From contig NZ_DRGM01000205.1 in the NCBI RefSeq assembly GCF_011050055.1, forward strand, positions 1 through 43,822: a stretch of 43,822 nt of DNA. Direction: 5' to 3'. Position 1 is the stretch's first letter. Each line of letters starts with the position of its first letter. The notes beneath the pieces are model-generated. The model ran no database searches. It was not told the DNA's origin and saw only the letters and a program-made list of their open reading frames with translations. The stretch comes from Pseudoalteromonas prydzensis (GTDB lineage Bacteria > Pseudomonadota > Gammaproteobacteria > Enterobacterales > Alteromonadaceae). Positions 16,565 to 25,673 of this stretch are shown here, piece by piece. The translations under genes and the position numbers were made by a program.

Positions 16565-17488
16565 GTGCATATTTTCTCTATCATCTTTCCGCTGATTTTC
16601 ATTGTTGCGCTTGGTTTTAGTTGTTGTAAATTAAAGTTTTTTCAGCAACAACATATAGCTGGACTCAGTAAATTTACTTTTTACATTAGCCTACCGGCAT
16701 TTTTGTTGTTAAATATGTCGCAAATCGATTTACAGCAAAGTATTAGTTTATCGGCCTTTCTGAGTTTTTATATTCCTGTACTGAGCATCTTTGCCTTAGG
16801 TATTTTGGTTGACCGCTTTTATTTAGCAAAACAAAAGAACTATCAGCAACACAGTGTGTTTGGCTTAGCATCGAGTTATTCAAATATGGTGTTGGTGGGC
16901 ATTCCTATCATCATCGCCTCGCTTGGCAAAGAAATGATCGCCATCGCTTTTATGATCATTACCTTTCATAGCACGTTGTTATTCGCGCTCACATTTTTAA
17001 TCGGTGCAAAAGGCAGCCAACACGCGTTCTCCTGGTCAAATTTTGCGAAAAGTATGGTGCTGAATCCGATTGTGTTGAGCATCGCCTGCGGGTTAGCTTT
17101 AAATGTCTTAGGGATTAAATTATTTACCAATTTAGCCAATAGTTTAGAGCTATTAGCAACCCCCGCGATTGCCTGCGCGTTATTTGTACTTGGTGCAAAC
17201 CTGGCATTTTATAAAATTGCAGCAAACTGGCAACCAGCATTAGTAGCCTCGCTGTTAAAGATATTTTTGCTGCCAGCGTCTGTGCTGTTAATTGGTAGTT
17301 ATGTATTTGCGTTAGAAACACAAATATTGACGGTATTGGTATTACTCAGCGCCTCTCCGGTAGGCGTAAACGCTTACCTTATTGCCTGCCAGGTAGGCCA
17401 ACATCAAGTGACCCTTGCAAGTGCTGTGGTGTTATCTACGGTGCTGAGTGTAATTAGTTTTACATTCTGGTTAGCGATACTGCTGTGA
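16565..17488 (+). CDS. AEC-family transporter
   Basis: A 307-residue inner-membrane protein with about ten hydrophobic helices, typical of the auxin efflux carrier (AEC) family, whose bacterial members include malonate and malate carriers. Features seen: an opening IFPLIFIVALGF helix, GLASSYSNMVLVGIPI, with the family's conserved NxxxxGxP element, and the C-terminal LLSASPVGVNAYLIA helix break. The start is GTG at 16565, with AAGG about eight bases upstream; no ATG is placed so well. Substrate cannot be assigned. It lies directly after smrB but has no known functional link with it. Confidence 0.85.
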   Translation: MHIFSIIFPLIFIVALGFSCCKLKFFQQQHIAGLSKFTFYISLPAFLLLNMSQIDLQQSISLSAFLSFYIPVLSIFALGILVDRFYLAKQKNYQQHSVFGLASSYSNMVLVGIPIIIASLGKEMIAIAFMIITFHSTLLFALTFLIGAKGSQHAFSWSNFAKSMVLNPIVLSIACGLALNVLGIKLFTNLANSLELLATPAIACALFVLGANLAFYKIAANWQPALVASLLKIFLLPASVLLIGSYVFALETQILTVLVLLSASPVGVNAYLIACQVGQHQVTLASAVVLSTVLSVISFTFWLAILL

Positions 17489-17524
17489 TCTGTTCCCCGT
17501 TAAAGCGGTCGTTAGCATGCAATT

Positions 17525-18262
17525 TTACAAACCGCCAGCAACATCGATAAAGCTAGCTGTTGTAAACGAAGCTTGCGCTGAGGCTAAGAAGTAAATGGCA
17601 GCGGCAACTTCTTCTGGTGTACCACCTCGCCCTAGTGGTAAATTCGATTTTAATCTATCAACTCGCCCCGCTTCGCCACCATCACGGTGCATATCGGTGT
17701 AAATTAATCCAGGCCGCACTGAGTTAACGCGAATGCCTAACTTAGCCACTTCTTTAGCTAAACCAATTGTTAAAGTATCCATTGCCCCTTTAGAGGCGGC
17801 GTAGTCGATATATTCGTTCGGCGAGCCTGTTTTAGCAGCCCCCGATGAAACATTCACGATACTGCCGCCACTGTGCATGCGCTTAATCGCTTCACGGGAA
17901 CATAAAAAAGCGCTCGTTACATTGGTTGTCAGCACTTCATTGATACGCGAGGCATCCATCTCAAGCAGCGGCATTTGCGGCTTTAAAATACCGGCATTAT
18001 TTATAAGCACATCTAATTTGCCAAATAACTCGTCTACTTTTGCAAACAGGGTAAGCACTTGCGTTTCATCAGACACATCAGCTTGCACTATTTCAGCTTT
18101 GACGCCAATGCCACGTACCTGCTGCGCTATTTTTTCAGCGCTGCGTTGATCCGCTTTATAGTTAATACAAACAGCATAGCCTTGCTGTGCAAAGTGAATA
18201 GCAGTTGCGGCGCCTATGCCACGGCTAGCGCCAGTTATCAGTACCACAGGATTAGTATTCAT
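17525..18262 (-). CDS. short-chain dehydrogenase/reductase (SDR)
   Basis: A 245-residue classical SDR oxidoreductase. It shows the dinucleotide motif TGASRGIG (about 10-17), NNAG (about 87-90), the catalytic serine in IVNVSSGAA and the YxxxK pair in YIDYAASKGAMD, followed by VNSVRPGLIYTD. The motif after the second strand (INYKADQRSAEK) suggests NADP(H) preference. AAGGAAG precedes the ATG. Similarity to FabG is general, and with no fab genes nearby a specific substrate cannot be named. The RidA-family gene lies upstream on the same strand after a 196-base gap. Confidence 0.9.
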   Translation of the reverse strand: MNTNPVVLITGASRGIGAATAIHFAQQGYAVCINYKADQRSAEKIAQQVRGIGVKAEIVQADVSDETQVLTLFAKVDELFGKLDVLINNAGILKPQMPLLEMDASRINEVLTTNVTSAFLCSREAIKRMHSGGSIVNVSSGAAKTGSPNEYIDYAASKGAMDTLTIGLAKEVAKLGIRVNSVRPGLIYTDMHRDGGEAGRVDRLKSNLPLGRGGTPEEVAAAIYFLASAQASFTTASFIDVAGGL

Positions 18263-18295
18263 AGTGCTTCCTTGTGTTGGTTTTTATAGACTAGT

Positions 18296-18457
18296 TTATG
18301 CAACAAAGAGCAGTTTGGTTACTGTTTTAATGTTTTGTAACACTAGGTTGGCGCAATCATTTGCATCGACTTCATTGTCACAACAAGCAGGCAGTGTTTG
18401 CAGTGAACGGCCCGTCGCTTTATTAAAAGCACCAATCAGCCGCTCAATGGCATGCAA
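18296..18457 (-). CDS. possible small ORF after the RidA-family gene
   Basis: An open frame of 53 codons running from a TTG two bases after the RidA-family stop codon to a stop at 18296. The product would read LHAIERLIGAFNKATGRSL and onward, with two adjacent cysteines, and codon choice resembles neighbouring genes. No ribosome binding site or ATG is visible, so expression would need coupling to the upstream gene. It may be a real small protein, a remnant, or chance; no family is recognised. The rest of this 196-base gap holds nothing clear. Confidence 0.2.
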   Translation of the reverse strand: MHAIERLIGAFNKATGRSLQTLPACCDNEVDANDCANLVLQNIKTVTKLLFVA

Positions 18458-18458
18458 G

Positions 18459-18809
18459 TTATTTGATTGCAGCGACAACTGAAATCTCAACTAATAAGGC
18501 ATCGCGTGCCATTTTAGCTTCAACACAAGCGCGAGCTGGTGCATGCCCCTCAGGTACCCAGGCATCCCATACCGCATTCATATCAGCAAAATATTCCATG
18601 CTTTTTACGTAAATAGTGGCACTGAGCATATGCTCTTTAGAACTGCCCGCTTCATTAAGTAATACTTCGACTTTATCAAGCATGGTTTGCGTTTGTTCGG
18701 TGATGTTTTTTTCTGCGTCAGCACACACTTGACCGCATAAATACACGGTGCCGTTGTGCTTAACGATACGGCTCATTCGCGCACCTGTTTGCAGGCGTTC
18801 AATTGTCAT
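18459..18809 (-). CDS. RidA/YjgF family protein, YoaB-like
   Basis: A 116-residue member of the Rid (YjgF/YER057c/UK114) family; RidA itself hydrolyses reactive enamine/imine intermediates to ketoacids and ammonia. The opening [13 protein letters not shown], the [18 protein letters not shown] segment and the ISVVAAIK ending are much closer to E. coli YoaB than to RidA. The arginine of PARACV occupies the position that binds the carboxylate in active RidA. Whether YoaB-type members keep deaminase activity is not settled. It lies downstream of sixA on the same strand, with a 70-base gap. Confidence 0.88.
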   Translation of the reverse strand: MTIERLQTGARMSRIVKHNGTVYLCGQVCADAEKNITEQTQTMLDKVEVLLNEAGSSKEHMLSATIYVKSMEYFADMNAVWDAWVPEGHAPARACVEAKMARDALLVEISVVAAIK

Positions 18810-18879
18810 AGTTAGTCTCAGCTAAATTAGTGTGACGCTAATTTAGCAAATTTGGTTCTGAACGCAAGGTTGTACGAGG

Positions 18880-19356
18880 CTAAACTTCAACGTTACTTGG
18901 GGCGTGAATACTGAGGTATTGGCTTTTTTGATTGTTTTCGTCATAACTGATCACGGCAACGGCCCCGGTATTAAAGATTGGCATATTTCCGGCACTTAGT
19001 TGGTCAACTAAATAACTAACAATAGGCATATGTGCCACCACTAACCAGGTATCACATTCAGGGTGCATTGCTATTAGGGTTTCTAAATAATCCCCGGCAA
19101 TTTGTGGATTGCCTTCAGGTACTATGTCCGTGCAGGTTTCTTCAAATAAAAAAGCATTATGCTTTTTTACCCCTGCAGCAGTTTGTTGAGCACGAATGTA
19201 AGGGCTCACCAACAAGGCGCAAGGTGCATAGCTTGCTTGCAACCATAAACCCATTTTTTCAGCCTGTTGCTGGCCAACCGAGGTCAAATTTCTACTTGCA
19301 TCGTCGGCTTGCATTGGAGTCGCTTCGCCGTGGCGCATTATTAGGATTGTTTTCAT
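18880..19356 (-). CDS. sixA: phosphohistidine phosphatase SixA
   Basis: SixA removes phosphate from histidine residues; E. coli SixA acts on the nitrogen phosphotransferase protein NPr and was first described for ArcB. The 158-residue protein belongs to the histidine phosphatase superfamily: catalytic RHGEA at 8-12 near the N-terminus, SPYIRAQQT with the second phosphate-binding arginine, an acidic residue in the PEGNP loop and the second histidine in VVAHMPIV. Length fits SixA (161 in E. coli). Its neighbourhood with smrB and fadJ/fadI in E. coli supports the name. The ribosome binding site is weak. Confidence 0.94.
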   Translation of the reverse strand: MKTILIMRHGEATPMQADDASRNLTSVGQQQAEKMGLWLQASYAPCALLVSPYIRAQQTAAGVKKHNAFLFEETCTDIVPEGNPQIAGDYLETLIAMHPECDTWLVVAHMPIVSYLVDQLSAGNMPIFNTGAVAVISYDENNQKSQYLSIHAPSNVEV

Positions 19357-19537
19357 AAAAAATCAACCAATTAAAGAATATAAAACAGTAGCCAGTTTGC
19401 CTGTTTGTCCGCTATATTAAAACAACGTCATACATTTTCGCTTATGATATTCAGGTAGAAATCGCTAAGCAATTTAATCGCAGCCCTGAAGTTATCATTG
19501 TTGTTAACGAGTAAACTTAACGTCTCAGGAGCATCAT

Positions 19538-22258
19538 TTGAATATCAGCCGCAATGATAACAGAACATACCGTGCCCTTACACTGGACAATGGTCTAAAA
19601 GTCCTGTTAGTGCAAGATAAAGATTCAACTAAAGCCGCCGCATCTATGGCAGTAAATGCCGGGCACTTTGACGATCCGCTTGACCGACAAGGGCTAGCGC
19701 ACTTTTTAGAGCACATGCTCTTTTTAGGCACAGATCAATTTCCTGAATCTGGTGGCTTTGGCAATTTTGTTTCCCAAGCAGGCGGTAATACCAACGCGTG
19801 GACTGGTACTGAACACACCTGTTATTTCTTTGATATTAACAGCCAAGAATTTGAGCAGGCGCTGAACCAATTCAGCCGTTTTTTCATTGCCCCTTTACTC
19901 AACCCAGCAGAAACCGAAAAAGAACGAAATGCCATTGATGCTGAATTTAAATTAAAAATAAAAGATGATGGCCGCCGTATTTACCAAGCGCATAAAGAAA
20001 CCGTCAACCCTGCACATCCTTTTGCAAAATTCTCAGTAGGCAATCAGCAAACATTAGCTGATCGCGATGGTTGTGTCAGCAAAGAGTTACGTCGTTTTTT
20101 TGAAGACTATTACCAAGCACAATGGATGAGCTTAGTGATCTGCGCAGATGCAGAAATAGACACTATGGTGCAATGGGTCAACACCCTGTTTAGCGATATT
20201 AAAGGTCAACCAAAAGCAAAGCCGGCTATTGCTGCATCCCTGTATCGCTCACAAGATCTCTGTAAAGTACTGCATATAGAACCACATAAGCACATGCAAA
20301 AGCTCATTGTTAGTTTTGCAATGCCAAATATCGATGAGTTTTATCGGCATAAAACAGTGAGCTTTATTGCCCACTTATTAGGCTACGAAGGACAAGGCTC
20401 GCTGTATTCTATTTTAAAAGCACAAGGTTGGATCAATGCACTCTCTGCGGGTGGTGGTATTAATGGCAGTAACTTTAAAGATTTTAATATCAGTATGGCG
20501 TTGACCGACGAAGGCATTGAATACTATGAAGACATTGTGGAAATGGTGTTTGAGTATATTTGTTTAATTAATCAAAACATCGATAAATTACCACGCTTAT
20601 ATCAAGATAAAAAAAATCTACTGCAAATTGCCTTTGATAACCAAGAAAAAGCACGGCTGATCGACTGGGTTAGTAACCTAAGTATTAATATGCAGCACTA
20701 TGATGAAGCCAATTATGTACAAGGCGACTACCTGATGGATGGCTTTAATCAAACCGCGCATCAAACCGCAATGCAATGGTTAACACCACATAATATGCGC
20801 TTGGTGTTGATCCACCCAGACGTAGAGCCAGAACATACCACTCAGTGGTACCACACACCGTATCGGGTCGAAAGTATTTCGAGCTGTTGGCTTGAAGCAT
20901 TATGCGAAATTAACACTCCACTACCAGAAATGCTGTTGCCCACAGCAAACCCTTACTTAAGCAAGGAAGTGTCGCTGTATGCTGTTGGTCAACCGCACTC
21001 AAAGCCACGACTGTTAGTAAAAGAGCCTGGCTTTGATTTTTGGTTCAAGCAAGACAACACCTTTCGGGTTGCCAAAGGTCATTTTTATTTAGCAATGGAC
21101 TCAGACTTTGCCGTTAAAGACATTAAACACATGGCACTGACGCGATTATTTGCCGACTTATTTATGGACAGTGTTGCAGAGCAGTTTTACCCCGCCGAAT
21201 TAGCCGGTTTAAGTTACCACTTAACCTCACATCAAGGTGGCTTAACCTTGCACACTGCGGGGCTCTCATCAAGCCAGTTAGAATTGGTTGATGAACTACT
21301 CGAAGCTTTATTTAATGTTGATATTTGCGCCAAACGCTTTGCTGAGTATAAAAAACAGTTAGTTCGTCATTGGCGTAACAGTAATCAAAATAAACCTGTT
21401 GGCGAATTATTTAGCGTACTTGGCGCAAAAATAATGCCATGGAACCCCGAGCCAGAACAACTTGCTGTTGCCCTTAAAGATACCAGTTTTCATCAATTTA
21501 ATTGTTTTCGTCGCGAGTTTTTTCATGCCTTGCATGTTGAGTCATTTTTACATGGTAACTGGCGCGAAAGTGATGCGATAGAATTTCAAAAGAAAGTAGC
21601 TCACCACTTAGCCAAATCAGCCACTATCGAAGATTTGACGCGGCCATTGTTTGAAATTGAACAAATCACCCGCTCACAACTAAGCCTCAATTGTAACGAT
21701 TATGCGATGGTTATTTATTATCAAGCACAAACCGATGACGTAGTTGAAAAAGTCAAAATGATGGCGCTCAACCACCTTATTAATCAAGACTACTTTAACG
21801 AGTTACGGACCAAACAACAGTTAGGCTACTTGGTTGGTGCCGGTTATGCGCCTTTTAATACAAGAGCTGGGATTGCGTTTTATGTGCAGTCACCAAATTA
21901 TTCAGCAAACGCGCTGCTTGAGCGCCATAATTCATTTATTGCGCATTACCTTGGCTCATTACAACAACTCGACGAACAACAATGGCAGCAGCAAAAGCAT
22001 GGTTTAATCACCCATATTGCCGAAAAAGATAAAAATCTCCGACTGCGTTCACAACGCTTATGGCTTGCCATTGGTAACCAAGATCATCATTTTCATATGC
22101 AACAAAAACTGTTGGCGGCACTCGACAATCTCAGTTTAGAGCAAATGATAGCCTACATTCGCGAGACTTTTTCCGCAGATAGACCAAGATATGAACTAAC
22201 TAGCGTGCCTAAAGCAAACAAGTCGACAAAAACTATGCTTTCTTCGCAATCTCTTTGA
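19538..22258 (+). CDS. M16 (insulinase/pitrilysin) family zinc metalloprotease
   Basis: A 906-residue zinc peptidase. The inverted zinc motif HxxEH is HFLEH (55-59), and the third ligand glutamate is in IDAEFKL at residue 136, 77 residues on, the same spacing as in E. coli protease III. GGNTNAWTGTEHTCYFF and, late in the protein, TKQQLGYLVGAGYAPF are the C-terminal-half substrate-binding signatures. No signal peptide is visible, so unlike periplasmic protease III it should be cytoplasmic. The start is TTG at 19538, supported by AGGAG six bases upstream. It stands divergent from sixA; the 181-base gap between them holds no clear feature apart from this ribosome binding site. Confidence 0.93.
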   Translation: MNISRNDNRTYRALTLDNGLKVLLVQDKDSTKAAASMAVNAGHFDDPLDRQGLAHFLEHMLFLGTDQFPESGGFGNFVSQAGGNTNAWTGTEHTCYFFDINSQEFEQALNQFSRFFIAPLLNPAETEKERNAIDAEFKLKIKDDGRRIYQAHKETVNPAHPFAKFSVGNQQTLADRDGCVSKELRRFFEDYYQAQWMSLVICADAEIDTMVQWVNTLFSDIKGQPKAKPAIAASLYRSQDLCKVLHIEPHKHMQKLIVSFAMPNIDEFYRHKTVSFIAHLLGYEGQGSLYSILKAQGWINALSAGGGINGSNFKDFNISMALTDEGIEYYEDIVEMVFEYICLINQNIDKLPRLYQDKKNLLQIAFDNQEKARLIDWVSNLSINMQHYDEANYVQGDYLMDGFNQTAHQTAMQWLTPHNMRLVLIHPDVEPEHTTQWYHTPYRVESISSCWLEALCEINTPLPEMLLPTANPYLSKEVSLYAVGQPHSKPRLLVKEPGFDFWFKQDNTFRVAKGHFYLAMDSDFAVKDIKHMALTRLFADLFMDSVAEQFYPAELAGLSYHLTSHQGGLTLHTAGLSSSQLELVDELLEALFNVDICAKRFAEYKKQLVRHWRNSNQNKPVGELFSVLGAKIMPWNPEPEQLAVALKDTSFHQFNCFRREFFHALHVESFLHGNWRESDAIEFQKKVAHHLAKSATIEDLTRPLFEIEQITRSQLSLNCNDYAMVIYYQAQTDDVVEKVKMMALNHLINQDYFNELRTKQQLGYLVGAGYAPFNTRAGIAFYVQSPNYSANALLERHNSFIAHYLGSLQQLDEQQWQQQKHGLITHIAEKDKNLRLRSQRLWLAIGNQDHHFHMQQKLLAALDNLSLEQMIAYIRETFSADRPRYELTSVPKANKSTKTMLSSQSL

Positions 22259-22310
22259 CACAACCGCGCGCTTCAATTAGATTATCAGGTGCAAAATACA
22301 GAAGTGCCCT

Positions 22311-24545
22311 ATGATAATAAAAATAATATTCAACACATTCATATTCGCCTCATTATTACTCTGCTTTAGCCCATTGGGCTATAGCGAGCAATTAGTCGAT
22401 CAGCAAACTTTAATGCTTTATTTACCGAGCGCATTTGTTACAATAGTGCTGCCTTATTTATTATTCACAATTTACAAATTACGCCGCTCACGACGCCAAT
22501 TATGTATTTCTGAACGGCGCTTGAAAAGCACTGTAGAGGGCAGCGGTGACACGCTCTGGGATTGGAATATAAAAACCGGTGAAGTGCTGCGCATTAACGA
22601 TAAGTACATGATGGATAAAAATACCATCATTGACATCCCCCCTAATAAAGCCCTGATCCACCCAAATGACATAGCTCAAGTAGAACTACTGTTAAAGCAA
22701 CACTTTGCAGAGCAAACCGCCTTTTTTGAAGCCAGTTACCGAATCAAAGACAGTTTTGACCGCTGGCACTGGGTGCTCGACAGGGGCAAAATAATTGAAA
22801 AAGACACCAACTTAAACCCACTGCGGATGACCGGTACGGTGCGTGACATCAGTCAATTAAAGTCAACCGAAGCGCGGCTCAATCTGTTTGCTAAATGCGT
22901 TGAATCACTCACCGATGCGCTGGCAATTTATGATAAAAACTTTAATTTGGTTGATCTTAATCCCAGCTTTTTGACTCAGTTTGGCGGTAATCGCGATAAT
23001 TACTTAAATAAACCGTTTACCCTACCCGGCTACGAACAAAGCTATATTGATGATATTAAAGACACTGTACGCGCCACCGAGCACTGGCAACAAGAAGTAA
23101 AATTGCGTAACAGTGAGCGAAAGTTGCTGCCGATTGAAATTTCAATTGATGAAATTAAAAACGAACATAATCAAATTTGTAATTATGTAATTGTTTTTTC
23201 AGATTTAACCGAACGGAAAAAAGCAGAATCACAACTACATAACTTATCAAATCGAGACCGCACAACCGGCCTGCCAAACCGAAATCTATTTTTTACCGAC
23301 TTAAAAAAGCTCGCAAAAAAAGACAACCATCATGCGCTACTGGTTTTTGATTTAGATAACTTTAAAAAGATTAATGACTCATTAGGCCATCAACTCGGCG
23401 ATAGTTTACTGGCTAAACTGGCAATGCGGTTAAACAAACTGACTCGTGAAAAAGATGTATTTTATCGTTTAGGCGGCGATGAATTTGCACTGGTTATGTC
23501 TGGCACTAACGATATTCATACCATCACTCGCATGGCAAAGCAGTTTTTAGCCGCCATTGCCACGCCATTTAAAATGGCTGGTCATGAATTGGTGATCACC
23601 TCCAGTGTAGGTATCGTGCTATTTCCTGAAGACGGCAACACCCCTGAATTGTTGCTTAAAAATGCCGACACTGCGATGTACCATGCGAAAAAGAAAGGCA
23701 ACAGCTACTTATTCTTCAATGACACCATGAATCGCCAAGCCGTTAAACGTTTGCAAATTGAAAACCTGATGCGGTTTGGTTTAAAAGAAGATCATTTTGA
23801 AGTGTACTATCAACCAAAAATGAATATTCGCACGGGTAAATTTACGGGTATGGAAGCCTTAGTGCGCTTTATTACCCCGAAAAAAGGCATTATCAGCCCT
23901 GGCGTGTTTATTCCCATCGCTGAAGAAACCGGGCAAATTATTGAAATTGGTGAAGTGGTACTTCATAAAGCCTGCCGCGATGTCAAAGCATGGCTAGACG
24001 CTGGTTTATTTAATGGTCGTGTTGCGGTGAACTTATCAGCTAAACAATTTAGCCTACCCGATTTAACCACCCGTATTGATGTAATTTTGCAAAACCATGC
24101 CCTGCCATCGTACTTTTTAGAACTTGAAATTACCGAAGGGACGGTAATGGACGATCCACAAGATGCTATTACCATCATGCGCTCGCTCAGTGCCCGTGGC
24201 ATTCATTTAGCGATGGATGACTTTGGCACAGGTTACTCATCATTAGCGTATTTAAAGCAATTCCCGCTTAATACTTTAAAAGTTGATAAAGCCTTTATTG
24301 ATGATATGCAAACCGAGCGTGGCCGGAATATGGTGGATTCTATTGTTACGATTGCTCATAATTTAGACTTACATGTAGTGGCCGAAGGGGTTGAGCAAGC
24401 GGATCAAATAGAGACCTTAAAAGCGCTTAACTGCGAAACAATGCAAGGCTACTATTATTCAAAACCGCTCTCGCGAGTTGAATTTACTGAATTCTTGAAG
24501 AAACAACAAAACCAAGCGGCACTGAGTTTAGTACATCAAGCATAA
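22311..24545 (+). CDS. PAS-PAS-GGDEF-EAL cyclic-di-GMP enzyme
   Basis: A 744-residue inner-membrane protein for making and/or degrading cyclic di-GMP. The N-terminus has two hydrophobic helices (about 3-22 and 35-56). PAS domains follow at about 66-185 and 190-305. The GGDEF motif (388-392, RLGGDEF) is intact, and an RxxD inhibitory site (REKD, 379-382) lies five residues before it. The EAL domain has EALVRF (515-520), NLSAKQF, LEITE, AMDDFGTGYSS, LKVDKAF and AEGVEQ, so all metal-binding and catalytic residues appear present. Both activities are therefore possible, with the balance set by the PAS sensors. It starts 52 bases after the protease gene, possibly in one transcript. Confidence 0.95.
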   Translation: MIIKIIFNTFIFASLLLCFSPLGYSEQLVDQQTLMLYLPSAFVTIVLPYLLFTIYKLRRSRRQLCISERRLKSTVEGSGDTLWDWNIKTGEVLRINDKYMMDKNTIIDIPPNKALIHPNDIAQVELLLKQHFAEQTAFFEASYRIKDSFDRWHWVLDRGKIIEKDTNLNPLRMTGTVRDISQLKSTEARLNLFAKCVESLTDALAIYDKNFNLVDLNPSFLTQFGGNRDNYLNKPFTLPGYEQSYIDDIKDTVRATEHWQQEVKLRNSERKLLPIEISIDEIKNEHNQICNYVIVFSDLTERKKAESQLHNLSNRDRTTGLPNRNLFFTDLKKLAKKDNHHALLVFDLDNFKKINDSLGHQLGDSLLAKLAMRLNKLTREKDVFYRLGGDEFALVMSGTNDIHTITRMAKQFLAAIATPFKMAGHELVITSSVGIVLFPEDGNTPELLLKNADTAMYHAKKKGNSYLFFNDTMNRQAVKRLQIENLMRFGLKEDHFEVYYQPKMNIRTGKFTGMEALVRFITPKKGIISPGVFIPIAEETGQIIEIGEVVLHKACRDVKAWLDAGLFNGRVAVNLSAKQFSLPDLTTRIDVILQNHALPSYFLELEITEGTVMDDPQDAITIMRSLSARGIHLAMDDFGTGYSSLAYLKQFPLNTLKVDKAFIDDMQTERGRNMVDSIVTIAHNLDLHVVAEGVEQADQIETLKALNCETMQGYYYSKPLSRVEFTEFLKKQQNQAALSLVHQA

Positions 24546-24553
24546 CGCGCTTG

Positions 24554-24799
24554 TTAGGGTCGCCAAACACATGCTTGTATACCCACACAACGTAGTAATG
24601 CGCGACGATAATGCAAATTAAACAAACACCACCCAATCGGACCTAACAGCCCTGCAAGCAGTAACCAGCGCTTAATCGGCATACCTTTTTTAATCGCCTC
24701 TGAATACATAACGACAATAGATACTACGCTGAGTAAAAAGTACAAAAGCAGCCTCGTTTGTTCGGTTTTAAAAATAAGCGCGCAGTGTAGCCAAAGCAT
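24554..24799 (-). CDS. small two-helix membrane protein
   Basis: An 81-residue hypothetical protein. Two hydrophobic stretches (about LLLYFLLSVVSIVVMY and WLLLAGLLGPIGWCLF) are joined by a short basic loop (KKGMPIKR) and followed by a basic tail, so both ends are probably cytoplasmic. GLLGPIGWCLFNLHYRR looks like a conserved core, but no named family is recognised. The gene is convergent with the GGDEF-EAL gene with only eight bases between stops. No good ribosome binding site precedes the ATG; an internal ATG at 24709 is another possible start. Confidence 0.55.
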   Translation of the reverse strand: MLWLHCALIFKTEQTRLLLYFLLSVVSIVVMYSEAIKKGMPIKRWLLLAGLLGPIGWCLFNLHYRRALLRCVGIQACVWRP

Positions 24800-24853
24800 G
24801 CACTGATTTAAAGTACTGCGTGCAAATAATGAGCATAAATCATAGTGATATAA

Positions 24854-24881
24854 AAAAACCGACAGAATGTGTCGGTTTTTT
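24854..24881 (-). terminator. efpL terminator
   Basis: AAAAACCGACA (24854-24864) and TGTCGGTTTTT (24870-24880) form a perfect 11-base stem with a GAATG loop, 17 bases after the efpL stop. A T run follows on either strand. Confidence 0.85.
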
Positions 24882-24897
24882 CAATGCACAGGCGTAG

Positions 24898-25470
24898 TTA
24901 CTTTTCAGCACGGCCCATGAATTTATGCTCCGCGGTATTAATACGGATGCGGTCACCGGTAGAAATATGCTCAGGTACTTGAATCGTTAAACCCGTTGAT
25001 AAGCGAGCAGGTTTTGAACGTGCGCTTGCTGAAGCGCCTTTGATTGATGGGTCTGTCTCTTCAACCACAAGTTCAACGCTTGAAGGTAAATCTAAGCCCA
25101 CTGGCGCGCCATCAATAACAATGACGTGCACACCTTGAGTTTCTTCATTAACGAATAAAATTTCTTCGCTGATCGCTTCTTTATTAAGATTATATGGCGT
25201 GTAATCTTCGTTATCCATAAATACGTATTCTTCGCCATCTAAATACGAGAACATTGCTTCACGACGCGTTAAATCAGCTAGTTTTAACATGTCGCTATCT
25301 TTGAATGTTTCATCTACTTTGCTACCAGTTACTACATCGTACAAGCGCATACGATACAAACTTCCACCAGCACGGCCTTGTGGTACAGAACGAACAATAT
25401 CTTTAACCACTAAAACGCGGCCATTAAACTCAATCGCAGTACCTTTTTTAACTTCACTTGCCTTTGGCAT
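24898..25470 (-). CDS. efpL: elongation factor P-like protein EfpL (YeiP)
   Basis: EfpL binds between the ribosomal P and E sites and relieves stalling at proline stretches and other difficult motifs. The 190-residue protein resembles E. coli YeiP/EfpL throughout: the KOW-like N-domain, [13 protein letters not shown], then the OB domain with [13 protein letters not shown] and [13 protein letters not shown]. The tip of the first-domain loop reads VPQGRAGG with an arginine at residue 33 where EF-P carries a modified lysine; this agrees with EfpL, which works without EpmABC modification. AGGA precedes the ATG by about nine bases. Divergent from yjbR. Confidence 0.95.
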   Translation of the reverse strand: MPKASEVKKGTAIEFNGRVLVVKDIVRSVPQGRAGGSLYRMRLYDVVTGSKVDETFKDSDMLKLADLTRREAMFSYLDGEEYVFMDNEDYTPYNLNKEAISEEILFVNEETQGVHVIVIDGAPVGLDLPSSVELVVEETDPSIKGASASARSKPARLSTGLTIQVPEHISTGDRIRINTAEHKFMGRAEK

Positions 25471-25520
25471 CAGTGTATTTCCTATAATTTATAAATCCCC
25501 AGAAACATACCACGAACTGG

Positions 25521-25540
25521 ATTTTCTTCAATAAGAAAAT
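25521..25540. repeat. inverted repeat between efpL and yjbR
   Basis: ATTTTCTT and AAGAAAAT, eight bases each, surround CAAT. It sits about 50 bases before the efpL ATG in a divergent promoter region of 203 bases that otherwise shows no clear operator. It could be an operator or part of the AT-rich promoter background. Confidence 0.35.
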
Positions 25541-25673
25541 ATCACATACCGCTATTTTTCTCGTAGGGCCTGTATTTACTCATAAATTTTACCTATTAAT
25601 CGATTTTTTCATGACTAAACTACGAAAAAGCTGCTATGGTTAAAATACCAAAAATGACTTCAAGGACTGGATC

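Noticed and set aside
19392..19520. An open stretch of about 42 codons before the M16 protease, ending IIVVNE
   Set aside because: It has no ATG, GTG or TTG start or ribosome binding site, and a stretch this long without stops is not rare by chance. It could be a remnant but is not supportable.
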